Notes: generated from the sequence alone by a model not told the origin. A stretch of DNA of 64,000 nt from Strongylocentrotus purpuratus (GCF_000002235.5 NW_022145611.1:16090882-16154881); one strand, 5' to 3'; counted from the stretch's first letter, positions 1-12,867 are shown. Program-made: numbers and translations.

Positions 1-1304
1 CCGATCTTAAATCTGTGGAATTTAAACTCTGATACAAGTGAAATCAACCACTTTAATGAACAGATTTTTTTTAGTATCCGGTGGCTGATAGGGTCTCTAT
101 CTTTAAGGCGCTTACAAACTTATTATAATTATATGGATACAAATGCGAAACCATAAAGAGATTATCCTCTTTCTAGAGAGTTTGAGTTGCAATTTTTTCG
201 TTTTCAACAAATTGTATCTTATAAACGGATTGTCTCCCACCGAGATAATACTAATAATCCTCTCTTAACACTACGTTATTATTTTGTTTGTGTATGTGTG
301 AGTGCATATGAAAAACTTCAGTATGTCTAAGTTCATTCGTTGCTATTTTCCTTTTATTATGAAAATTGTGTTTAGACATTACTTCTGTATTTTTAATTAG
401 AGAGCTAGGAGAGATGTGACTTCAAACATGACAGATATTCAAGTTAAAATGAATGGTTATTCTGTGGAATAACTTGAAATTAATGAAATGTTGAAAATAT
501 ACATGACAATTTTTCCATGTATGAAATTTTAACAAGCACATTTCAATATGTTGAAAAATATATCTTTGTCTATAAAAGCTGTTATTATACTAGAACAAAC
601 TGTTTTCAATGATTTGAAATATGCTTTTAAGGGTTTCAAAAGAAGACTAGTAATATTTAAGTGATATGAAGAGTTGGTAGAAAAGATTTTAGCAAAATCT
701 ATTTGTCACGTTTACAATTATATCTGTGTGGAATAATTGAATTGTTTGGAATATCAGAGTGCTGGTCATAAAATAAGAGATAAACCAGGATATAAATGGA
801 GGTACCTGCAGGCTGTGAAATACTAAATAAGTGATGAAGATTTTCTCCCCACATACCTTTTAAAGGATTTTGTAAGAATTTTCTGTAGATTTCATAGAAA
901 AGCATATAATTTTCCAATAAGTTGGACACTTCTCCATTCCCTTGTTATATTACATGCCTTTTTTGTTGTTGAAGAGTGTATATTTAAGACTCTTGCCAAA
1001 CTTGCCATAGCCTAAAATTCAATGCTTTCACAGAAAACATCATTCATTCATTCGTTGTTATTATATAATAAATAATATATAAAGTTCATAAAAGTTTGTT
1101 TTTCTCTGTCGACAAACATGCAGACAAAACAATTGTAAAGTTTTCTGCCTTGGATGAATTTTTTTTTTAACAGGGGCTCTTTTTAATGATTTACAGGTAT
1201 AATGATTTTTGTCGAAACATATTTTCAAAATTTTGGCACAACCAATTTGTAATTCCTGATTATGGATATGATTTCTAACGTCATGTTCTCCCTTTCTCTC
1301 ACAG
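1..1304 (+). other. 3' part of a Meis intron
   Basis: This is intron sequence upstream of the first Meis exon. It ends in a pyrimidine-rich tract (about 1287-1302) and a canonical CAG acceptor at 1302-1304. I see no exon for the earlier MEINOX segment here, so the preceding exon lies outside the window. The frame starting at base 1 is open over 1-327 apart from one stop at 151-153, but its translation resembles no family I know. The rest is AT-rich and lacks obvious repeats. Confidence 0.75.
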
Positions 1305-1481
1305 GTACATGAACTATGTGACAATTTCTGCCATCGGTATATCAACTGTTTGAAAGGCAAGATGCCCATAGATCTGGTCATAGAGGACAGAGAGGGCATC
1401 GGGGCTATCAAAACAGGGGCAGCGTCACCAACAGATGGGGGATCAGACAACCACAGTGAATCCAGAAGCCCCATGGATCAG
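1305..1481 (+). CDS. Meis: Internal coding exon of a Meis/homothorax TALE homeobox gene (end of MEINOX domain)
   Basis: The exon is 177 bp (59 codons), begins and ends in phase 0, and is flanked by an acceptor (CTCTCACAG) and a donor (CAG|GTGAGC). Its translation opens with [20 protein letters not shown] followed by [11 protein letters not shown]. This is the signature end of the second MEINOX helix block in Meis proteins, and from memory it differs from vertebrate MEIS1/2 by about two conservative changes over 31 residues. In this family the region binds PBC homeodomain partners (Pbx/Extradenticle) and helps control nuclear entry and DNA-binding partnership. The last 28 residues are a variable Gly/Ser/Asp-rich acidic tail ending SRSPMDQ. 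This tail is about ten residues longer than the vertebrate equivalent and corresponds to the start of the linker before the homeodomain. The ATG at 1362 is internal, not a start. The family is near certain; Pknox/Prep is unlikely because the block is Meis-type. Confidence 0.96.
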
Positions 1482-2754
1482 GTGAGCAAGAGTATTTTTA
1501 TAAAGAAATTTCCATTTTTGTTTCCTTTCTCAGCTGCGTAGCTGGAGTGAAATTTATATTGGCGCTGCTTTTTTGTCGGCATTGATGCCTATGCTGACTG
1601 CAACACTAAGATTTATATGGTTCTCATTTCAAAAGGATATATGACAAATTTCTTGAAACTTGTTTGTTCTAGGGGTCTCTTTTTGATACATCATTATGTT
1701 ATTTGTTCAAAACATTTTTATTCATCTAACTGATCTGAGGGTACTTCTACTGATCCTGGTGCTGTTAAAAAGTATTTTAGAGTTATAATTTGTTGGTAAT
1801 ATAGTTTATGTTTTTGATATTCTCGACACATATTTTTTACAAAGATATTTTACAAAGATATTTGTTTGTAAATTGGGGGATGCCATTTTCCCCACTACTT
1901 CATGTAATTTCCTTTACCCTGTAAGTTTTCAGTAGACTACATGTTCACATATTACCCAGTTTAATTTCCACTGGTCAATAAGGCTACATTTTCTTTTGTT
2001 CGCGGGGGGGATGTGCGTGCAATGTTTCAGTTTTGCAGTCTACTTCCACAGATTTCCAGCTAAAAACACAACCGTTATGAGTTTGAGCTGCCTGATTTGA
2101 TAACCAAATCTCTGAAACCATTTAATCATGATTGCATGTCAAAATCATGACAGCTAAAACCCATTTTGATATTAACTGAGAATTCTGTTGACTTCGGTGA
2201 ACGAAAGTAATATGAATTCAAACAAGAAAATGGCTCTTTTCCTGGTTCAACAAAAAGGGAGTAATTCTCCGCGAAAGATGACGAGCCTTTCTCCTGTCAA
2301 AAGAACAGGCAGAGTAAACTTTTACATTACTTTGTGTAATTGAAATTTAATTTTGTTCTGTTTACATTGGCTACATGAATCATGCCATGGCTGCACTTAA
2401 TTCCTCTTTTGAAGTCCTGGGCAGAAAGATGATTTTGTTTGAGGTTTCCATTACCGGCGATGTGACTTTTTGAAGTTTTAATCAGCTTACAAAAAAACTT
2501 AAACTGGATATAAAAATGAAGAGTTTTGTGAGAAGCTCTCTGGTGAATTACTTGCAGAAACTATACATTACATGGTATTAGTTTCTATTTTGAGAGCTTG
2601 AAAACTATTTCTAACCATGCATTTGTCGCAGTCTGTACTGAAAGAGCAATGTTTTGTATTATGATTTGATAAGTTTAACAAATAGTCTTTGTAGCTGTTT
2701 TCATGGTGTTGTTTGAAATCGACTATAATTTCATCTAATGAGAGCCAGAAGGGT
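1482..2754. other. Intron stretch, no recognised element
   Basis: This is AT-rich unique sequence following the donor. A short segment at 2244-2275 (GGTTCAACA, then GGGAGTAATTCTC) resembles the left arm of the small hairpin at 63.5 kb, but the match is too short to call. Nothing else stands out. Confidence 0.6.
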
Positions 2755-2858
2755 ATATCGTCCCTATTTTCACAAAGTGACGGTAGTGAGAAAAATCGTA
2801 ACGCAAAGTGAATGCAATTTTTTTCACTACCGTCACTTCGTGAAAACAGCGACGATAT
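2755..2858. mobile_element. Foldback / MITE-like palindrome, 104 bp
   Basis: The two ends are near-perfect inverted complements: ATATCGTCCCTATTTTCAC at the left pairs with the complement of GTGAAAACAGCGACGATAT at the right. The pairing continues through GTGACGGTAGTGA in both arms, giving arms of about 41 bp around a roughly 20-bp loop. The size, symmetry and lack of coding capacity fit a miniature inverted-repeat element. No target-site duplication is clear. The sequence GAGCCAGAAGGG, which recurs in other hairpins of this window, sits immediately to the left (2742-2753). Confidence 0.75.
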
Positions 2859-4272
2859 GTTCTAAACATATGTGTGATAAAGCTCTTCTCCCTCTCTCTG
2901 GATGATTCATTGAATTTGTTAAAGAAGGTGGGGAAGAATTATAACAGGAGCAGGAGGATTAGGGGACTTATTTTCAGCTCAGGGCAAGGAAAAGGTTGTG
3001 GTAGTTTTTAGTATTAAACAAATTTTTATAATCAGAATTAGAGAAATGTAAGGAATGCCAATGGTTTTCATTTAGCAGCAGCTTCATTCGAATTCCTATA
3101 TATGATGCCAGTGTGATTTTCAAACAATGAGCCATCAAACCTTAGCTTTCTTTGTCAAGGTTTGATAACACAGGTCAGGTCATGGGGCTGTGAATAATGA
3201 TAATTCTAGCGTAAACCAGGGGCCAATCGGGCAGGTAGGGAGAAAAGGTGACGTTGCACCCTCTCATTAGCAACCACTAAACCTTGCCAAGGTTCTGCTA
3301 GGTCAGGGATCGTGTTTTGGCCGACTCATCCCGATACACCTGTGATGAAACCTCTTCCTTTACACGCCATGACTGCATTGCGGCGCTTCCTGCGCTAATT
3401 ACCCCGGCCCGCTACATGAAACAGCGTAACTAGAAAGTCACAAGAAAGAAAGATAGAGGATCCCGGGCACTTGGTAGACATTTGCCACTGGATACTCAGC
3501 GGGCTTGACTCCAATGTTTGTTAGTTTTGACAGGTCTTGTAGTGTGCTTTCAGACATCAAATAAGTAACAGGAGATAGCTCTAATGGATACTTCTATAAA
3601 GTCATCGTTGACACTCTTTCAGGCCCTTTTTTTTCTCCAACCCTCCTGTCTCTTTTCATTTTCTATTTTTTCATCTTTTTTCTAAAATCAAGGAGGGGAG
3701 ATCACTGACATGGCATGTTCCCAAGTCTTTCCTTATCTTCACGTCATTATGATCATCACCAATTTGATTTTCTTGTGAAAGTTGATGGGTGAAATTTGCA
3801 GCTCGATACTCAGCGAATTGAGTAGGACATGATGGGAAAAGTTTGTTATCATTGTTTACTGTTGCTTGACAAGAAATGTTTAGCAACTGGCCTTGGTCGG
3901 AGAGAGGAAGAATATAAATAACAATGCCAATAAATGTATCACTTTTTGTTTAAGTGCTTTACTTGCTAGATCTTTGATATTTGATCCTGATTTGTCATAA
4001 AATAATATTGACAAATTTGTTAGACTTTCATTTTCTGTCATCAAGGTTTTGTCAGAAGTGATCTTCACAATTTATTTTAAATCTCAATATTTTTTATAAT
4101 CTTTATATCTATGAAATATGACAGCGAAACTTGGTAGAAACATGTTTGTTTATAATAATGAGAGGATGATATATTTAGTGATGGATAGACAAGACAAACT
4201 TGTGGGGAGACTGAATATTTCTTCAAAGTAAAGGAAAAAAGAATGCCATCAATTTGTGCAATTGGTGACAAT
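2859..4272. other. Intron stretch, no recognised element
   Basis: This is unique intron sequence. The part at about 3190-3480 has higher GC and few homopolymers, which would suit a regulatory block, but no specific site is diagnostic. Pyrimidine-rich patches occur near 3625-3680. Confidence 0.5.
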
Positions 4273-4302
4273 TCTGTCTGTCTGTCCGTCTGTCTGTCTA
4301 TC
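4273..4302. repeat. TCTG microsatellite
   Basis: Imperfect TCTG/TCCG units (CTGTCTGTCTGTCCGTCTG) lie directly at the left edge of the tRNA-like tandem array. They may be the diverged tail or the insertion site of that repeat. Confidence 0.85.
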
Positions 4303-5130
4303 TAAAATGGCACTAACTACCACCCATTGTGGTAGCATTCCATGAACAATGTCGCATCATCAGACATTGTGTTGGTTTGGATTTATGCCCTTCTACTTTG
4401 TACCGAACCCAGGACCTTCCCGTTGTAAGACCATTGCTCTACCACTGAGCCTTATGTATGGTTGTTATTTTGAGACGCTCCATTTAGGATGAGACTAACT
4501 ACCACCCGTTGGGGTATCATTCCATGAACAAGGTTGTATCCTGAGACACTGTGTTGGTGCGGTTCTATTGTCCTTTGACTCGGTACCGAACCGGAAACCT
4601 TCGGTTGTAACACCAATGCTCTACAACTGAGCCATTCGTATGGTCGTTATTTTGAGATGGTCCATTCAGGATGAGACTAACTACCACCCGCTGGGGTAGA
4701 ATTCCATGAACATTGTTGTATCATGAGACATTATGTTAGTGCGGTTCTATTGTCGTTCTAGTCGGTAGAGAACCAGAAACCTTCGGTTGTAACACCAATG
4801 CTCTACCACTGAGCCATTTGTATGGTCATTATTTTGAGATGGTCCATTCAGGATGAGACTAACTACCACCCGCTGGGGTAGAATTCCATAAAAATTGTTG
4901 TATCATGAGACATTATGTTAGTGCGGTTCTATTGTCATTCTAGTCGGTAGCGAACCAGAAACCTTCGGTTGTAATACCACTGAGCCATCATCAGGGTACC
5001 TTTTTTTTAGACGGTCTGTCGTAGACTAGACCAACTACCACCTAGAGAGTTAGCATTCCATGAACAATGTCGCATCATGAGGCATTGTGTTGGTATGGTT
5101 GTATGCCCTCCCTCTTTTCAGACCAGATCA
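4303..5130 (-). repeat. Tandem array of ~182-bp tRNA-like (SINE-related) units
   Basis: The landmark AACTACCACC recurs at about 4315, 4497, 4679, 4861 and 5033. Spacings are 182, 182, 182 and 172 bp, giving four units and a partial fifth. Read on the minus strand, each full unit carries a tRNA-like D-arm/A box (GGCTCAGTGGTAGAGCA), an anticodon-arm-like segment with TTACAA, and a degenerate T-arm/B box (GGTTCGGTACC or variants). In the unit nearest 4314 the loop reads CTTACAA and is followed by AAGGTCCTGGGTTCG, reminiscent of tRNA-Val with anticodon TAC. Units 2-4 are most alike, so the array probably grew by local duplication. Unit 4 has lost part of its tRNA-like head. I infer a tRNA-derived SINE or nonautonomous repeat that became tandem. 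No unit folds convincingly into a working tRNA. Confidence 0.85.
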
Positions 5131-8100
5131 GAACAAATTCATTGAAGAGGTAACAATGACAGGAGGGGACAAGGGGACTTAAAGGGAGAATAACCTGCAA
5201 CATCAGTCCACCGGGAATTCAGGGCTATTCTCAGCGTCTTTTCTTCACTCCCCATTTCTTCTCTCCTCTCTTCCGTCTTTCATTCATCCGACCAATCCAA
5301 AGGTTGAATTGATTGATACAAAACTTGCCCAAATGTTGCTTAATGTGAAGAGATCTGCGGAAGGTATAAGGATACGGTTGCATATCGTGGAGAGGTGGGG
5401 TAGAAATGAAACAGAAAGTCTGTGGATGCAGACGGACCAGTCAGACATGTATTTAGACAGAGACAGATAGATATGGAAAGCAAGGGCAGAGTGCAGTCAA
5501 GAGAATGAGAGAAATCTGTCAGCTAACATTAGAGTTGTTACTGATCTATTTTCTACTGGACTGCCAATAAAGGGGGAGGCATGGTTGAAATGGGAAGAAA
5601 TGAAAGAAAAAATAGACATGCAGTACAATGGGAGGAAGCATCCAGCCACAAATAGGAGACCAAACGCCCCCCTTTTTCTGAAGAGAGAGGGAGAGAGAGA
5701 GCGAGAGAGGGAAGGAGGAATGAAAATGCCTCATCAATCTCATTTCTTGTACCAATGTAGGTTGATTTAGAAGCTCCACTGCAATGCTCACTTTGGAGTG
5801 GAGTAGTTTAAGGGGGGCAACTTAAAAGATGACAGCTCCAATTTGGTTGACGGCTCCAGAGAGAGAGAGAGCTTTGATCCTCGCCCCTTGTTCACCATCA
5901 CTGAGAAGGTCCTCCAGCTATACATTGGGTTGGTTTAGGGGGGAAAGAAGAAGAAGATGGAGCGCTCCCTTAATGTCTCCTGATGCCGGGGGAGTGCCGG
6001 GCAAAAGAGAGAAAAATGGGGGCTATATTCATGCATCTTAATTTAGGAGTCCCTTTGACAGGCACGGCCAGTCTGCCCCTGATGTGTGCGGGTGATGCGC
6101 TGGAAGAATCTCATCTCATTAATTCTGATTTGAAGAGGAGAAAAGGGGGGTAGGCCTTTTGTGTCCGGCTTGACAGTTATAGTTCCAGGAGAGATTAAAG
6201 AGGACATAGAGATCAAAAGGGACCACATGTTTGCTTGCAGAATTACAGCTTCTCTTTTTTATAATCTCCTCAAAGTAGGAATAAAGTGAAGTATCTCCGT
6301 ATGATGAGTGATGACATGTTTCCATGGTTAAGAAAGAAGAAAATGGCACTTTAAAATGAAGAGCAGACATCCACTGTCTGATGGCTATTGTAGTTTTGCC
6401 AATCAATCATTCACAGGGATTTGGACGTCAAAAGATCTTTCAAAAATGAAGAAATTGGCGGACAATTTGAAGAGGGCATCTTGAAGTTTAATGAATGATT
6501 TATGGTCACATTCTGTATATATAAGGAAGATAAATTCTTTGACCCTTCTTTGATGTTGGCCTTAAACTTGTTAAATATATTATCCCTAAAGGGCATATCA
6601 ATAAAAGTGGTATGGGCTTAAAAAGAGAATTTTGAGCCTTCATTCGTGATCCTTATACATTGATTTCACATTCATGGCCTCCTGGAAAGAAAGAGCTCAA
6701 TTGCTTATTTAATCTCTGTAAGACTCAAGAAATCATGCTTAGACACCAGTCTTTGTTATAAATAGCTTTAAAAGATTCTCATAGATTTGAGAAATGTTGA
6801 TTTATTCCATTTATTTCCAAAAGAATTATATCACTTTATCTAAGCTCTTCACCTGAAAATAAAACCATTGACTTTGACATGCAAGTCGTTAGAGTTAGAG
6901 GAAATAAATTCATATTTAGGTTGCATTTAGGGTACTAAAGGACAGCCTCTTGAAGTAATATTCATCAAAATGAATTGATTCTGATGTCTTGTGTTTCCAT
7001 TGCAAATTGTCGCATGTAAGCCTGTCAAAAGATAATTGTGATTGAAAGGATATTGAGACCATGTTCCCCCTCTACATCATTCAAAGTTTTTTTGTTTCTA
7101 TTTTGTATTCTCCATGAATCTTTCTGCACTCAAGAAAGAAATGAAGGGTCAAGGAAAGATCAAAAGTTTCAGGTCATGTCCTTAGCTAAGGTCAATCAAC
7201 TCTAGAGAAAATGGATTCCAACCCACCTTGGTAAGAAAACATAATTATGCAGCCCCCTCAGGGTTAGTCTTGGAGACACAGCCTCTCAGTCTCAATTGTC
7301 AGATCATATCTTTACTTTGTATCTATTTTGTAAGAACAAAACAAAATGTTTGATCTAACTAAATTATAGGATAGGATAGGTGGCCAAAGGTAGGGATATG
7401 TAGAGTTACTGTCAGGAACAAGTACTTGAATATGTAGAATAACATGATTGTGAAACAGTGAGCTTAGAAAACAGTTTTTGCCCGATTCCATTGGTAGACA
7501 ATTGCCATCTGGTTCTCAAAATCATCCTTCTTAGAAAAGTTTTCCAAAAATTTAGTTTGGAATAGAATATGACGATCCCAGTTTATTCAAGTCTCGTAAT
7601 TCTTTGGAGCCACCCCCTCCATTTCCATCCACTCACCCTTTTAAAGGGGCAGACCAGTCAATTTTCAAAATTAAAAATTAATAAATAGTGCTAAACATAT
7701 GCATTCTTAACCTCTATAAAGTCTTTGAGTTATCAAAACAAGAATAATAACTGTGATATTCTACTACTTATAACAAATAAATATTTTTTGGTTGAAACAA
7801 AAACTGCTATTGTTTCTACATTGGTGAAAATGCTCCAGCCATCCCTGGCTTGATCGAATAATTTACATTTGACGTAATGGGTCTCCTGTAAGAGACTAAA
7901 GAGGAATGTCCAGGCCCTCATTGTTAGTTCCAAGGTCAGCGAGGTCATCTGGGCAAACCAAATTAGGTGATGACCTTTGGTGTTTGGAATGTCAGCTGTG
8001 GGCTTTGCATGTTGGCTGGGTTCGCTCTGATGTTGCAAGATTATATTTTATTATGATGGGATTTGGAATTCAAGTATCATTCTATCTTTGACCAATTTTC

Positions 8101-9170
8101 TGTTTTTTATTAAAAAAAGTATTGATTGCATCGTGGACCTACCGTACTACGATTGTTGCATTGGCTTCATGTCCAAGATAAACAGGGATCTAAGATAACA
8201 TGCTTCCTAGCTAGAGGAAAGGTCCTGGTTCCCCCTCATATCTGTGATATAAATGCATGAATCATAGCGAAAGAATTCAGTATTTGGAGGATGGGTCTTG
8301 GGGCTCAAGCCAGGCTCACATCACTCTGACTTTCACCTGTTTGGTGATTACAATTTGCAATATTCTAGACCCTATCAAACCACAAAAAGTGAGAAATAGT
8401 TATAGGTTATAGAGTATATAAACATTAGGCAATTCAACCAGCAGGAAATAGTATTTGTATTTTCACTATCTCAAAACCCATGGTACCCAGATTTGATAAT
8501 TGAGTCAGAAACAGTGAAGTGTTATACAGTGAATTATTGAACTGGAAAATGGTAATTGCATAAACATGGATAAGCTGCAGCCATAATGTTGTAAAGAGAT
8601 AATTGCTTTTTATTGGGGATAATTATAATTTGTTTTGATTTATAATGAGATATTACTGGATCTGAAGTGTAAATGAAAATGAAAATGAAGCCAAATTAGT
8701 AGCTTAATGATCCCTCTCATCTCTCTGATGATACCTAGTTTAATGATGATCGAGCCTGCATTAATCAAACATTTCTTGCTTACTTGTCATATTTGCAGCA
8801 TCTTATTTAATATTCTAAGCCCATTGTGATGCGTTTGATTTTAAGCACTTGCATGAAGGTAATGGTGGGGGAATACAAGGAAGAGAGAAAAACAGACGCG
8901 TCATTGTCATGCGATAAGGCTCGGAGGTTGTAATCTACCACTACTTGGGGTGGCTTGACTAGCGTAAGCCCCTCTAACTCAAGAGTTCTCGAGGACTACC
9001 AAAAAGGCACAGACACAGAGCTCAAACCATCGCTGACCTCCGCTGACCTTGCAGTGCCTTCTGGGATCAGTACTGTTTACTGCTCGGAGTTCAGCCCCCA
9101 TTATGGCGTTCTTGAAAAATAATAGAAAAAGAACAAGCACCGGAGATGATAATAGAGGCACAGGGAGTAA
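5131..9170. other. Intron stretch, mostly unique sequence
   Basis: Apart from the GA tract at 5682-5713 this is unique intron. A GC-moderate block at about 5830-6240 contains a Meis-type core TGACAG at 6171-6176, which alone is weak evidence for regulation. A segment starting TTAAAGGGGCAGACCAGTCA near 7640 looks like the edge of a dispersed repeat that I cannot name. The open frames here are short and overlap on both strands, as expected of noncoding DNA. Confidence 0.5.
5682..5713. repeat. GA-rich microsatellite
   Basis: Purine tract of GA units with scattered G and C interruptions. It translates to a meaningless Glu/Arg repeat. Confidence 0.85.
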
Positions 9171-9266
9171 CATTGGGAGAGAGAGAGAGAGAGAGAGAAA
9201 GAGTGAGGGAGAGAAAGAGGGGGAGAGAGAAAGAGGGAGAGAGAGAAAGAGAGAGAGAGAGAGAGA
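9171..9266. repeat. GA microsatellite, ~95 bp
   Basis: Long GA tract interrupted by AAAG and GGGG units. It inflates an apparent 169-codon frame at 9049-9558, which I do not accept as coding because its middle is only Glu/Arg repeats. Confidence 0.9.
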
Positions 9267-9444
9267 TTTTATTCTCGCATTTCTTTTTGAATTCAGTTCT
9301 AAAACTTTTATAGGGGGGGGGGTTATAGCAACAGTTTTATCTCTGCCTGCATTCTATACTGTCTCCAAATGTCTGAATGGTTTTAGTCTTCTGCCCAAGA
9401 CAGCACTTTTTAACAAACTGTTACAAAAGATGCAGAAACCAATA

Positions 9445-9471
9445 AATCAAATCAAATCAAATCAAATCATT
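9445..9471. repeat. AAATC short tandem repeat
   Basis: Pentamer repeat AAATC/AATCA following AATAAATC. Such pentamer runs often mark the 3' tail of non-LTR elements, but no body of an element can be recognised beside it. Confidence 0.75.
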
Positions 9472-10946
9472 ATTCAAATGTGTTTTGACCAAAATGTGCA
9501 AGGAGCATCAAATATTTCTCATTTTGATTTGCTCTGCAGGTTTGTAGAAAATGTGTAATAAAGAGATCGGGATCAAATGTAGTCCTCCCCGTCTATTCAT
9601 GGTAATTGCTTGGGTGGTTGACAAATGTACCATAACAAATTTTCTTGTATTTCTTAATTGACTTATTACAGAGAAGCCACATTATGAAAGGAAATGAAGC
9701 ATTGGACAAAGTACTGGTTTAAATGGGAATAATAATGACAATTCATTTATTCTTGTGTAATAATTTGTACTTTTATTATATTTCTAGGTGTCACTGTCAA
9801 GAGGACCTATTGCAGTGCATAATATGTACTATTAAAAAAAAGTATTCATGATTACACTCCATACATGTATATCAATCAATGGAAAATTTAAACAAATGTA
9901 TGTAACATATAGGGGACAAAGGCAATAGTGGTGTGACATAAACAATGTCGCTTTCATGAAGGTGTTTGAGTCTAGTCCTGGCTTCAATACATATTGATTT
10001 CAGACTAGCTCTGTACAGGAACTCATTGCTGTAAATTACCAGCAAAGATTTGATACTCTGATGAAGCAAACAATATATGAAGTGGATAGGAGTGGATTGG
10101 TTTATATATAAATAGCAAAGCTTGGTTTTCTATCCCCCCCCCCCCCTCCTCAGACAAAGGCCATGAAGTATGAAACCAGGGCCGTGTCATTAGGGGTCAA
10201 AGGGCAGCTATTCATGAGAGTCACTGTATTCATACAGCTTTGTCATGCAGAAAATTGGAATTTAGGGTATCGCAGTGCAGAAGAATGTAGCTCAAAAAGT
10301 CACTTTTACACTGAGGGAAGATTATAAGATAATATTTTGGAGATATTTTGATACAAGTGAGGGTATGAAAGGTTTGGTGGCTGGCGGTGCTATTGGTGGT
10401 TTCACAGCTCCTCTGGGTTTGGTTAAGTCGGTGTGACTTGGTTCAAAGGTGCTTTTTATTCTCTGGTGTGTCACTCACATTTTGATGATATTCATGAGTA
10501 GGAGCCGGTAGAGGAATGAATGAGAAAGTTGATTTGAGTGGTATTCCCAAACTGGTATAGAGGCCAAAAGTCACCTATCTGGCTGATGTCACAAACAATT
10601 ATGCATTTTTATCCCCGGCCTAGGAGAGAGACCTGGAGTCGTTGAAATGAGCGAAAATTATGACTCTCTGCGTGGGCTGCGCCTAATTTGCATTGAGAAC
10701 GTCTTCAAGAAAATGCCATAACTCATAACCCCGACCGGAGACCCTACCATGCATCTTGCCACAGTTGTTTTGCCCGTTTCGTTTATACCTGGCTACATGT
10801 ATTCCTCTTTGGGTTTCAATTTCCCGGCCCACTGCTGCATTGCCCCAGGCAACATGGCTCCCAACTCGCTCTGATTCTTCAGTCTTCTTCTCATACTTCC
10901 TTCTTATCTTTTTCTTCTCTTCCACTTTGCCTTTTTGAGAGAGTAT

Positions 10947-11005
10947 CTCCCTCTTCCTCTCCCTCTCTAGCTTTCTCTCTCTCTCTCTCTCTCTCTTTCT
11001 TTCTT
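10947..11005. repeat. CT microsatellite
   Basis: Pyrimidine tract of CT units with CCCT and TTTC interruptions, ending in a TTTC run. Confidence 0.88.
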
Positions 11006-11849
11006 GCCTTGCCCATCCTCAAGAAAATTGAAGCAAGCCCTGCCTTATTAGATTTAGAAAGCTAAGCAGTGTCTTGGCTCATTTTGACGAAGGAAGATGG
11101 GCCAATTTTGCTGCGGCATAAATTAGTGAAAAACCACAAGAGGACAAGCAATGTTGGTAGCTCAACAAAATGAAGCCCTGCATCCCCCCCCCCCCCCAAC
11201 ACACTCATTTTCCCTCAGAAGTGGTTTCCTTTTTATATGAACGCACTGCCCATAGCGTAGGCGAAAAAACTCCACGTCCCAGTAAATATGTGCAATTGAG
11301 ACGTTTATTAGGCAATTCGCTTTGGATGCGCCTGGTAAATATCAGTTGCAACATGTATTTATTGGTGAAATCTGTTGACTGCTGCCTCTATGGAAGGGTA
11401 GGATTGAACAAAAGGATCACAACCATTTCATCATGGTCTATTTTCTTTCTTTTCAGTTCGGTCAATTTTTATGGGGTTAAAAGCAAAACATCAAGTTCCA
11501 GTCATTGAACTGAAAATCCTCTATTTTCAATCTAACCTGGATATTGAAATAGCAGGTTTGGATGTCACAGGGGTGTATCATTATTTTAAGGCTTTTGTAG
11601 ACGCCTATTTCATTCTAATGCTGTAAATACACATACCAACACTAACAAGTAACAGGCTGTGAAGCATCAAAAGGAATCATTTGAATACGTTTTCTGTGAA
11701 TAAAAGAATTAAGGACTGTACTATGAGATAAAGATGATTTAATCTCATTTTCCTCCAACAGTCTACCAGGATAATTGAGATCGGTCCTTGCCTTCATTTA
11801 TGCAGGCCTACCTTGGTGACTTCATTCTCCAATCCAAAAATAGGGAACC

Positions 11850-11858
11850 TTCTCTCTC

Positions 11859-11902
<44 letters not shown>
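11850..11902. repeat. CT microsatellite, ~50 bp
   Basis: Nearly pure CT repeat with a single CCC interruption near 11868. Confidence 0.92.
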
Positions 11903-11904
<2 letters not shown>

Positions 11905-12867
11905 TACATTACGACTTAGGAGGGAATATTTCTTTGCAAGGGAATAGAAAAGGAAGTGCTTCTGTATGAATAAGGAAGTAATTTTCACCTCCTTAATGGA
12001 AACTTTCTTTTTTGTGGCTCTGAAAGCGAAAGTCCTTAATGATTTTTCCATGAGACTTGAGAGAATACCCACTAACAATAAAGAATTATTTATATCAGGA
12101 ATGGCTGAATTGACTAGTTTCAAGAAATTAGTCGGTCTATTGTTTGGTAGATTATTATTCCCCTTTATATCTTAGAAAAATGTAGAAAAATGAAAGTATT
12201 ATTCAAGTACTTCTGGTCTTATGCTTCTATTATTTTAAAATAACTATAATGAAAATGAAGGGTAAGTGGGTGATTAAAGTATTATCATGTGATTTTTGTG
12301 TGTAATGTAATTTCCAGATATTATCCTTTGCATTGAGCAGAAATGTTAATGTCAAGTGATTCAACTTTAATGTCCCTTTCATTTTCCATTGATTCTTCTT
12401 CTGTTTATGTTCTCTCCATTTTTATGAAGCAAATAAAAACCTTTACTGTGACCAATGAATATTAAACTGGGATTTGCTATTTCTATCTTTTATATTACCT
12501 TTTACTATCTATATTCTATGATACTTTCAAAATGCTACGGCCTTAACAAATCATAATGATAAAATCCTAACAATGTTTTCATAGGAATTCTAAACCCTCC
12601 CCAAAAGTAGTAAGACATATGAAGAATCCTTCTTTACAATATTATTTTGTTCATATAAAAATTCAGAAGTACTGTTTTATTTTTCTTATTTTTCCATCTA
12701 TTTCTTGAGAAGTAATGTCCAATACTTTGCATATCCAACATAATGTAGGTTAATTAAAATATCAAATGATAATTTTCTTTACACACAACTTGAAATTTAT
12801 ATGACAACTCACTCTGTTTGCCATTTGTGTTCTACTTAATATACTCCTCCCTACCGATTGCACTTGC

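Noticed and set aside
1061-1474. 137-codon minus-strand frame over the first Meis exon
   Set aside because: It is the antisense shadow of a conserved Meis exon plus adjoining intron.
9049-9558. 169-codon + frame
   Set aside because: The middle is a GA microsatellite and the flanks show no domain.
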